A stretch of 64,000 bases of DNA from Brachypterus glaber. Taxonomy: Eukaryota > Arthropoda > Insecta > Coleoptera > Kateretidae. Both the position numbers and the translations under genes were made by a program. Below the pieces are notes generated by a model. It saw only the letters and a list, made by a program, of their open reading frames with translations, searched no databases and had not been told where the DNA came from. Below are positions 23,901 through 35,900 of the stretch, one piece after another. Positions within the stretch are counted from its first letter, which is position 1, and each line of letters opens with the position of its first letter. The stretch lies in NCBI GenBank assembly GCA_958510825.1, contig OY294048.1:18493589-18557588 (forward strand), given 5' to 3'.

Positions 23901-26900
23901 ATTATTTGGTAGATCAATTTGTTTATATTTATTTTTAAACAAACAATACAGAGACACACCTAACGAGAATTTGTTGGTTAAAAACTAACCTTCAGCACGA
24001 TCTGAAAATAGTAGGGAATGGTCTCCTCGTAGTACTGTACATAACATTTGTTGGTTAAAAACTACCCCTCAGCACGATCCCAAAATTTTGAAAAAAATAG
24101 GGAATGGTCTCCCGGTGGTACTTAACATAACATACGTATGTTATGTAAAGTACTACGGGGAGACCATACCCAATTTTTTCACAAAATTTTGGGAACAGAA
24201 AAAGCTAAAAATGTCCCAAGAAGGAGCAGCTGCGATTTAGATGACTAGTGTTATGTAATGAGGGGGTAGTCTACTATCAACAACTAAAGAAAAATTTGTG
24301 TGGTCACTTTAAAAAACCTAAACATAACAGGGTCGCACTGTGGCTGCTTAAATAAATAAAAATGAACATAATTTAAAATTCTGATTTTTTTAGTAGGTAG
24401 TCAAAAATAACCAAAAAATTTTCCGACTTAGGACCGAGTGTGCCACGGATCATGTACCACCTTTACATCCAGCCGTAACTTATTTATCAAATTTCGCATG
24501 AAGCCGTCGCGTTTAAAATAGGATTAAAAAAACAGCGCATCATGTACCACAAGTGGTACACAATGTCGTGAACGTTTTAAAAGGACCAGTTTTCCATAAA
24601 TCGTCAAATTGGTTTGTCCATATTATAGTTACGTGTATTATTGTTTTAGCGCTCGATAGCTAGCTACATGGTTCATTTAAATTTTGATAATGCTTTTCAT
24701 GCTGAATAAATAACACAAAACAACAAACGTGACTTAGTTTATGTATATTCTTAGACCTAAAAATTAAATATGGGATACCAACCAGGCTTACAAGTTAATG
24801 ATTAAAAAGGGTTTGTATTTTAAAAATGTATGTTTATATTTTTCAACATGCTGAATTTGAAAATCAATTCCATTTATTTACATTACATTTAGTACTTTTG
24901 ATATCCAAAATTCTGGAAAGATACTTTTTTTATTACATCCGGTAAAATAATATTTTTAAATTTTTTGAAATTATCGTAGATACTCAAAAGTATTAAAACT
25001 TGAAATGTATATACTTAAATAACAATACAATAATAATTATTATAATGGTTAGCAATTCAGGAGCAATTAAATTTAAGAGCGTTAAATAAATTTTAGTTAT
25101 GCCTAAAGTACAAAAAAAATATCGTGAATGTTAAAACAAAGATTAATTCAAAAATGTTACCAAATTTTAGGGGGTGACATAAGATAACATGAAAAACTTT
25201 TTTAGGTTCTTCTAAGGAAGCCACAACATCTAAAAGGAGTGTCTAAAATTAAATTTTTGGTTTATTTTTAAGCTATAGAAACAAATATGTCATTAACAAT
25301 GACTTAATAATGGCTCTTTAGACCTAATGACTCATTGTTGCACGCTGAAAAAATAAATAAAACAGTTTACAGCCACGCGATAATAGCACTATGCGGTAGG
25401 TTCAAATGGTTCCTATGGCCCGTATTAGGCATCATAATGGCTTATTTACAAATAAGAAAGAAAAAACGTAAACGTAGAAATGCAAAAAAGTCCAAAACAT
25501 AAAGACTTTTTAAAGGACCCAGGAAAAAATTATTTAGTGTATTGTGGCATACTGCAATAGTTTTTGTTGTAGAATCACCCCCAAAAGTTTGTGAAAATAA
25601 ACTAAATTGCTTTATAATATTTAAACTAACCCAAGTTCATGAAAGGCATTATAAAATCAACAGCACTTTCCCTTTCTGATGTTACTGTTACTAGAATCAC
25701 CCCTAAAATTTTGTCAAAATAAACTAAATTGCTTTATTATATTTAAACTAACCCAAGTTCATGAAAGGCATTGTAAAATCAACAGCACTTTCCCTTTCTG
25801 ATGTTACTGTTAGGTCGACTATAGCTAAATCAGCACGCTGAAAAAAAAAATAAAACAGTTTACAGCCACGCGATAATGCAGTAGTTTCAAATGGTTCCTA
25901 TGGCCTGTATTAGGCATCATAATGGCTTATTTACAAATAAGAAAGAAAAAACGTTAACGTAGAAATGCAATCAGTCGTCATAAAAAATGCATACAAATAA
26001 ATGCTTACTCATGACTACTTTTATACGTATTTGTAAATAGACCATAAAAGGAACCTTACTAGTAATACCAATCGAATTCATAGTTACTTATAAGTAGGCA
26101 GTGTTATATGCTGGCTGCAATATATAAATTAATATTGGACTTTTTAATATTAATTAATATTTAGTGCGTTTTACTGCATCATTCTGTTGCCACTGGTGCC
26201 ACTGGTTTGAACGGAATCATCGTTTTACTGCTGACATTTGACCATTCTCGCCATTCCGACCAAACGATCGGGAGAGGTAAGAATAAAGAGAATGACAGAT
26301 GTCAATTGTCAAAATAAAAAAATAACTAACTGTTTTCATGTTTATTCTACGCACAAAATTAGGTTACATTTGTGATCCTGCGTTTATAATTAAAAATATG
26401 GACGAACTTAAGTACGGAAACAACGGAAAACTGTATTGGTTTAACAAAGAAAGTAAATACATATACCTAGTTACCCTTATACATTTAATTTTGTTGTACT
26501 GCAATAATAACTAAAAGTTAATTTTTTTTTTTGCAAATATTTACTAAATTAAAATTAAAATTAAAATACCTACTTTTTATTATATTAATTAAAATATCTG
26601 AACTAAGTTTGGGTCCAGAATCTAATAGCATTTGTCGGCTATACTGTTCATTTTCACAAATTAGCCTAATAATCTGAAAAATAACTAAATATTTTCCATA
26701 ACATGTAATGTACTACATTTCTGAAATATATTTTCAGCATAGATAATACCAAAACATTTAATAAAATATCGCTCGTCTTCTTCTTCTCTTGGCCTTATTT
26801 TGACAATTGACATAATCCGTTTTTGTGCTTAGTTTCATTCTGTTTAAACATTTCCTACTGCAGAATAATGCAGTAAAACACACTAATTATTTAATATTCC

Positions 26901-29900
26901 TACTTATAATGTCATAAAATGTAATGTCAATTTTCTAAATATTTTTTTTGTTAATTTAAAGTTAGAAACAATATTATATTTGGTATGATGGCTGTGAGCA
27001 GATTTAGAGAAGACGAGAATGTTTGGAAATGGAGGTGGGCTGCGAAGGAAGGAATTTAAAATTTTTATGTGAAGATGTCAAATTTGGAACTGTATTTTTT
27101 TTTCAAAATTAATGGAGAGCTCCTAGCACAAGCCAAAAGCTTATTTGGGGCTCTCCATGCTTATGTAGAATTTTCAACAAATAAACTAATAATAATAACT
27201 ATTAAATTATTGTATTATATAATATTATATAATATTTATGCATAATAAAACACCCCCTGATCAAAAGTTATCATTGAACCAAATCGCTACGGCCTCTAGT
27301 TTTCGAGATATTCTAAGGCAAAAAGTAAATTGGCGCAATAATAACTTTTGATCAGGAGGTCATTGACTAAAACATATTAAAAGTTCAGCCAATTTGACGG
27401 AAAGCCATTTCCCATAAGGAAATTACGGGTCCCTTTAAAAAATAAGGAAATTATTGATTTTAAATTAGTTAGTTGAGTTATTTTTTCTCTTCTTAGTTTT
27501 TCTGATATTTTATGTTAAATATTAAAATACCAGCTTTTTTTCTAATTACTTTGTTAAAAATCACCAAAAAAGCTTGTTTTTCGAACTTTAAAAACAAAGT
27601 TTGGGTTAGGATATCACGGGAAAGAAACTTTTGAATTCAAATATGTTTTCACATAATTAATGAGTATTAAAAAATACATAAATTGAGCTTTTAAACAAAT
27701 TTAAAGTTTTAGTATTAATTGAGTAATGGGCATTTAAAAAATGTTTAAGTTTTTTTCAGTTTTTTGCACTTTTTTTGAAAACCGTTAAAGATATCTAAAA
27801 AAACACAAGATCTTTAAAATCTGCATAAATACTGCATGCATCTTTTATATGAATAACGTTCCTAGAAAAAAAAATGTTTAATGCTGAAAATAATATTTAT
27901 TTTTTTCAAAAAATCAGTAGCATTTATTTCAGAACCCCGACCTGATGGCAACACATGGAGGTCAAATTTATGTTCAGCGTCAAAAATTTAATCGAAAATG
28001 ATATATCAGACAAAATTGAGAGATATGTTTTTTTGTCGACCAGTGTTAAGATATTTATTAAAATATTTTTATGGGTTTTGGGTCATTTTCGTTTAAGTTT
28101 TTATTATACAGGGTGCCCGGGAATAACGTTTGGAAACTTCGGGAGCCAATTCCTCTAACGAAAATAAGAAAAAAAGTTTCTATGGACATGGGTCCGAAAT
28201 GCTTATTGACGGAGCTACAGCCCTCCAATATCGGGGCCCTAAAGAAGGTTTTTATTTATTATCTGAGGAACGGTGCAAGATAAAATAATGAAATTCTCCA
28301 CATCCACCATCTTTTTTATGCTCAATAAGATAGGGTAAAAATTATCTCAAAATTTTCACCAATGGTGGGTCAAACTGGGGGGATTGGGGTTAAAAATCAC
28401 CCTCACTTATTTACATGTATTTTTTTTCAATTTTGATTTGAAATTCTAAAATGTTGACGCTTTTTACGACAAAAAGGTACTCTTGTTCAACTTTGATAAG
28501 ATGCACCGTTTTTGAGTAAAATCGATTTTAACATCTCAATGTATGCCCAAAAATTTATTTAATTTTGGCTGATTTTGAATAAGTTGGCAGCGAGTAAAAA
28601 CGTCAGTTATTGTCAATTTAACTTGTGATTTCACAAGTTTTGTAAAATTGAATTCCTTGCCGGATTAGGTTTTTAAGTGACTTGGAAAATGGCGCTAGTT
28701 TATTCGTCAGAGGAGATGGCGGATATGCATTTTATGTACGGCAAAGCTAATGGCAATGCTGAAAAAGCACGCAGACTTTATGAATAATCGTTTCCTGCTA
28801 GGCAGATTCCCTCCGCACCCACCGGACAAACACAATTGTGCATATTTTTTAGTGTATGCATCCTAGGGTTAAACAAAGTCCCACCTCATCAATAACTTCT
28901 CGTATCATTCCATTCCATTCACCGGTAGTTCTATTAAGATTTCCATTTGCTCCATCTTCTTGAACTTTGATTGTGTAGTTGAATCCCAAAAGCATGGACA
29001 ATTCTTGGATTACGTCTATACCAAAACCCTCAAATCGGTCGTTTCCAGTTAGTTGAGTTGTGGTCTCTTTTAACATGCCGTATGGAGGTGTCTGTAAAAA
29101 TAAATTGTTAGTTATATACAGGACGGTCCAAAAGTCACCCCCCTTCTTAACTTTTTAACGACGAAATATCGACTCTTAATTAATCTTAATTTAAAACTCT
29201 TAAATAAGACAACTTAAACTATTAGCATATATTTGATACTTTCAGCTCGTAAAATGTGGACAGGGGGGCATGGGGGGGACATTTTTTTTAAATGGAAAGG
29301 GGGATTGCTAGGATACAGGTTATGAAATTCTCCATTTAACTATTTATTTTTTAATTTTTTTAAACATTTTTTGTTGGGATTAAAATAATGTTGAAAATGG
29401 GTGTTTTTGTCAAAATTTCTCTAAAAAAATCAAACTATTTTTTAAAAATTATTAATTTCATGATGAAAAGGCGTTTTGAAACTAATTTTAATTGACATAA
29501 ATAAAAATTTACAAAAGAATCAGTAAAAAAGCATTTTTTAGCACAAAAAATTGAAAAATCAAAACCTTAAAAATATTGTTCAAAAAATTAAAAAATACAC
29601 AGTCCAATAGAGAATTTTATTTGCTTTAAAATGATATATCACAAGACGCCCCTTTCCATTAAAAAAATGTCCCCCATATCCCCATGCCTACAGCTAAAAG
29701 TATTAAATATACACGGTGTATTTGAAATAGCATCGGAAATTTTAACAGATGATTCTACATAATAAAATATGACAAAAAGTTCCTATATATATATATGTCT
29801 AAAAATGCGTCATAAGGGAGCTACGCCAATTTGAAAAATCGGTTTTTATTTAATAACTTAGGAACCCCTTGAAGAAACAGACCATAGGAGAGAAAAAATT

Positions 29901-32900
29901 ATTATTGCTATAGTTGAAGAAAATTGATTTCATAGTCTGAAAACTTGATAAATAATGGTACGTTCTAAAGCTAGTAGTGAAAAAATATATTTTTTTCACC
30001 TATAGCAATAATATTTTTTTCTCTCCTATTAGGATTAAATTTTATAAACAATTGATTTCTATCACTTTAGATGTTTCAGTTCTTTGTGTAATTTTTACTA
30101 ATTAAACCCAAGAAAATAGCTTTAAATAACTTTTTATTTATTAAATATAATTAATTATAATTATTACCAATTAATACAATCAATAATTAGCTAAATATTA
30201 TGAAAAAAATAAAAAATAAACCAATTTTTAAAGGTCAGTTCAAAGTATTAATTTCAGCAAACGTCAAGGCTACTTGATTTTTATTTATTTCAAGAAATAT
30301 AATTTCTGTTAATAATTTATTTTATTATTTGAATAAGAATGGTTAAATAGTGCTAGTAGTGAAAAAACTAATATATAAACTACGGTAGAGAAGACTATTA
30401 TAGCCTCGCACTCTTAAATCCCTCGCTGCTACACAGCACGGGATTTAATACGCTCGGCTTTAAAAAATGTCTTCTCTACCTTGTTATATAATTACTATTA
30501 TTATTTAAATAAAAATAGTTAATAAGTACTAGTAGTGAAAAAAATAATATATAAATCACGCTAGAGAAGACTATTATAGCCTCGCACTCTTGTCTTCTCT
30601 ACCTTGGTATATAATTACTATTTAGTAAGTATACTTACCAAACATGTAATTATAATAAAAGTTCTATTAAACAGATTTCCACCGGATGTAGATTTTTCTA
30701 TTTTATCTTCACGGTAGTAATGCATTCTGTTAATACGCAGCATTCTGGATGTGGAGTTCCAATCTCCAATTTTGTTAACTCCGCCCAAGGTTAATTCTAC
30801 AACTTCCAAAGTAAAGTCTTTTCGGAAACCTTCATGGTCGAACTTTATTAGACCAGTCAATCCATTTATAGTTTTCTGTAAAAATATAGAGACTTCTAAA
30901 ACCTTAATTTTCTATAAACCACCACTAAAAAAACTAGCATAGTTGCACCAACCATAAACGTTAAAACTATTATTTTTTAAACTAAATTAAATTGTTTGAT
31001 ATTTACAAATTTAAAAAATCTATATAAAACATTTTACTATTCCTTAAAACGACTTTTGTTTGATTAACGCAGTCGTCCCTCCGAAGTGACTGATCGATTT
31101 CGTGCTTTTTAGCACTCTTCAGAGCCACATATCGGTAGTAGGGACAACTACGAAAATCAAATCCTTTCCATATATCTCTATATGGAGTTTAAAAATCGTT
31201 GTAAGGAAAAGCAAAAACAGCTAGCGACATCTACTGCTAAAAGCAGAGACTGGATAAACCTATCGACAGTCCAAAAAATGAAGCAGTTATTGGTTTCAAG
31301 AACCTATTGCACGCTGTCGATAGGGGGCAGATTAATCAATGCCACGGTGGACATTGCCGCCAATTGAATCCTAAACGCTAGGAGGGCACCTTTTACAGTG
31401 GTATCTGAATTAATAAACTAAATTAAATTGTTTGATATTTACAAATTTAAAAAACCTATATAAAACATTTTACTATTCCTTAAAACGACTTTTGTTTGAT
31501 TAACGCAGTCGTCCCTCCACCGTGGCATTGATTAATCTGCCCCCTATCGACAGTGTGCAATAGGTTCTTGAAACCAATAACTGCTTCCTTTTTTGGACTG
31601 TCGATAGGTTTATCCAGTCTCTGCTTTTAGCAGTAGATGTCGCTAGCTGTTTTTGCTTTTCCTTACAACGATTTTTAAACTCCATATAGAGATATATGGA
31701 AAGGATTTGATTTTCGTAGTTGTCCCTACTACCGATATGTGGCTCTGAAGAGTGCTAAAAAGCACGAAATCGATCAGTCACTTCGGAGGGACGACTGCGT
31801 TAATCAAACAAAAGTCGTTTTAAGGAATAGTAAAATGTTTTATATATTATTTTTTAGTTGTCATGTCTAGGGACTGTCCATATATTACGTAACGCGCCTG
31901 GGGGGGGGGTTAGAGAAATTGTTACAGTTTGTGACAGGGGGAGGGGGGGTCTAGGTAAACGTTACGTAACAAAATTTAATAAATTTAATGTTTATTTCCT
32001 AAGCTTGGCAGATGTATTTTTATTTCAACATAAATTACTATTTAGTGGCCCATAATTCCCTATTTCACACAAAAATTGACAAAACTATGCATATTTAAAT
32101 AATATTGTAATCAGTAAAAAAACTGTTGACATTGATATTAAAAAAAAATCTTACCACCCTGTTCTTGCGTGATCTTGCCGATGAATCATCGGCGATGATA
32201 CATTTGCGTGCGGAATGTGTACTCACAGAACACCAATGTGTGTACTATTTTGTGTACCTATGCATAAACAATATACGTGTTATATGTGACAGTGTAAAAA
32301 GAAGTACCTAGTATTTTTTCCCTGTGTGATATTGATTATGAATATTTTTTTACAAATACAAATTTTTATATTGTTACGCGTTACACCGGGGGGGGGGTAA
32401 ATGTGATAGTTTGTTACACGGGGGGGGGTAATTTTTTTTGAAAAATTGCGTTAAGTAATATATGGACAGCCCCCTAAAAAAATTGTTGAAATTTGAAGAA
32501 CCAACCAGAAATCTGGTTGTACCAACCATCTAGGTATCAATATATTTTTATGGTTGTTCCGTATTTTACTATTTTTTATAGTTGGCACATCTAGAAATAT
32601 GGTTGAAGCAACCAGAAATGTAACTATTTGTAATACTTCTCGACTGTAACTATCATTAGTTGGTACAGCCAGGTTTCTGGATGTACTAACTATTTAAAAT
32701 AGTTGGGCATTGACTCTTTTTCAGTGAAGTGTAACTCAGTTTTGAAATTGTTTTTTTTTTCTTATAACCAATTAATTTTGTAACCAGGGCAACGAACTAA
32801 CAACTCTTCTCTCTAGAATACTCATATCGCCAACATCTCGGTTTGTTTGTAAACAAATAGTAGGTATATTCATGCCTGAACAATAACAATTACCAGTAAC

Positions 32901-35900
32901 TGTTATTGCAGTCTCTGTTAGAACAAATCTGTGCAAGTAAGACAGACAAATGAATATGTTGGCTACTTTTTTGTCAGTTTTTACAAATGAAATGCCTATT
33001 CTAGAAAGAAGAGTTATTAGTTTGTTGGACCAGGGGCGTTCTAAGTAAATTGTGTAAAACATAGTAATAAATTATTCCATATTTAAATTAAAAAAATCTG
33101 CTATAAGCATTTTTGGAGTCACGTAATGACAGGGTGTTTACTAAGTATGGTACGTAACTTCAGGGTGTAATTCCTTAACCAAAAATAAGAAAAAAAGTTC
33201 CTATAAACATATGTCCTAAAACCACTCGTAAGGGAGCAACGCCCCTTCAAATGGGGTTTGAAAAATTTTATTTTTATTTAATAACTCAGGAACCCTTTGT
33301 GTTATAGCAAAGAGGTATTACATGTGATCTATCTCTAATAAGGCCTATCAGCCAATAGTATGTACTCCATTTTTAAAGGGCCATGGTAGCTTTAAAATCA
33401 ATTTTTGGACCAACATGTATAGAAATTTTTTTTCTTAGCTGTTGATGTAGACTATCGTCGTGGTTTCACTTTCAAACAATTTTTTTTTTTCGAAAACCGC
33501 TTATACTACAATATTACAACAAGAGTACCTTTTTAAAGTGTCTTTAGTTGAGAAATCCTATTCTGATAATAAATTCACAAGAAAGTTTCATAAAAAACAG
33601 TTTGGGGCAAAAAAGTGATTAGCCCCCCCCATTTCGGACGTCTCTGGTTACAAATTAAATTTTTGGAACCCCCTTTGAAGGGGCGTAGCACCCTTACGAG
33701 TCGGTTTAGAACATATTTTTATAGGAACTTTTTTTCTTATTTTTGGGTAAGAAATTACACCCTAAAGGTACATACCGTACTTAGTAAACACCCTGTATAA
33801 GCAAGTAACCAAAAAATAGGTACCCATTGCAATAGCTGTTCCATAATAAAGCTGAAAAATGTGCCCGATAGAAACTTGGTCTTAGCTCAACAAACAGAGT
33901 AGGTTGTTTCATGGTGCTTCTAAACATATGCTAAAAAAATTGGTCTCAGAGTCATCCATTCAACTTTTTAATAACTGACTATTAATCAGTTACTATTTCG
34001 CTCTATCAAGATTTTTCAATAACTAAATTTAACTGCAATAACTTGGTAGGCTCTGAGATTTACTGACTTACTCTTTTCATGTGATTAATAATGGTAAGCC
34101 CATAATTCCAATTATCTGAGCCACTACAGGAGATAGGAGTAGCCACTAACTTATCATCTATAGATGCAGAAAGGTCATGAATTGTTTCATAAAACAATTG
34201 AATTGCATCCATAGTTAAAGCTGTTTGTAATGAGAAACCCATGTCTTGTGAAGATTTTTTCTTGCGTATAGAAGCTATTTCTTTAACATATTCTTCATAA
34301 AAATAATTTTCTTTATTAACTAATGTAAACTAAAATAAAAATAGTAATAGTTAATAAGCATGGTTTATTATTAACAGTTGATAATGAAACATTTTAAAGT
34401 CTACTGTACTCTACTGTAAGCAGTTTCAACTTTTCTAAGCCGACCCCGGTGGCGTAATGGTTAGCGCGTTTGATTACGGATCCCGGGGTTGTGGGTTCGA
34501 GCCCCACATAGAGCATGGATGTATAGTGGTGTAAATAGTCGGTAGATGGAACTACGATGACTAAATGTAATGTGGGTTGTAGGTGAAACTGTAAACACAT
34601 TTCAGGGTGGATGCGAGTTTTGTTGAGGACCGTGCTTCGGAGGGCACGTAAAGATGGCGGTCCCGTCAATTAAGCCATAGCAGAGAAAAATTACGTTAAC
34701 CAGTATAAAACAAACAAACAACTTTTTTAACTTATATATTAAGGCCTATCCAGAAGCTTGCATAAGAACATAAAACATAATAATACCGTGATTGGCTTAC
34801 AAGATACATGGCGGCACATCAAGCCAATCACGACATCGCATTGTTATGTATTATGTTTTTATGCGAGGCTGTGGATATGCCCTTAGAAAAATACTAAATG
34901 CTCGCACCTCTTGGTAAATTGCCTTTAGTGGTCTCAACTATTTTTTTTGCCTCAACTTCATAGCACTAAGAGTAATACCTAGAGGTTTAAAAGATTAGGT
35001 AGGTAGTTTACACACTACACTAACTACGCAAAGAAGCAAGATTTCCACATACACTAACTTATTTTTTCTTCACTTGACAAAAATGTAATACATAATGTGG
35101 CCAAATAAATGAATCTGAATCTGAATCTGAACTAGGTTTGTTATACAGGGTGGCCCAGACATATTAAATATAAATAAATAAATTTTATTCAGGCTATATC
35201 TCATAGACAGATTGAGAAAATCGATTTGGACAAAAAAAGTTCATATAAATCATATTATAATTTTTAAATCTCTTTTGAGCTGTTATAAAAAAACTACCCC
35301 CGAATAAACTACCCCTAACCTTATAACCTTAAACCTTATAGCTTTTGAACGGAATGTCCTATTTAAAAATCCAGGACCCTTTCTGTTTGCGTTAGATCAA
35401 ATATGGTTAACATTAAGGAAGGACAAGGGGACAAAACTATAAGCGATATCTCACTTATTATTTATAGTAGGACATTTTTTTTTGCATAAATTAAAATAAT
35501 GTTTACTTCCCTATAAAAACACATGTGATCATTTTTATCTTAAAACTATAATTAGTTTCCGAGATATAGACATTTTAATAAATTTTGATACATTCTTACA
35601 TTTTTAATTAGATGTCAAATTTTGACACTAGTAAAATTTCAATCATAGGTAAAATTAATTTCAATTTTTTTTTAATAAATTTTTAATACAATGATGGGGC
35701 CAGAAGAACAATCCGATAAAGACACAAAGAAAAAACAAAACGATATGATCCAAAAATACAAAAAAAGTGAAGTCAATCTGATATCTTATTTTATAAACTT
35801 TCTTATTTTTCCACCCATCTAGAAAAGGTGCCGGTTTGGACTTTTTTAATCTGAAATCAACTTGTGGGCCACAAGTAACCAATAAAAATAGAAATCTTGA

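Larger units (their letters stand above)
25340..25985. repeat. local duplication around receptor exon 7
   Basis: The acceptor side of exon 7 (25832-25975) recurs at 25342-25490, including the T-rich tract, CAG and the first five exon bases. The donor side recurs as 122-bp tandem units at about 25569-25690 and 25691-25812. Together they look like a duplicated exon with flanks, later broken. All lies in the introns either side of the intact exon. Confidence 0.75.

Noticed and set aside
31182..31685. Two independent small genes
   Set aside because: The frames are mirror copies in inverted arms with no family match.
34438..34515. Functional tRNA gene
   Set aside because: A- and B-boxes and a T-arm are present, but the anticodon arm and acceptor pairing are not, and a SINE body and tail follow.
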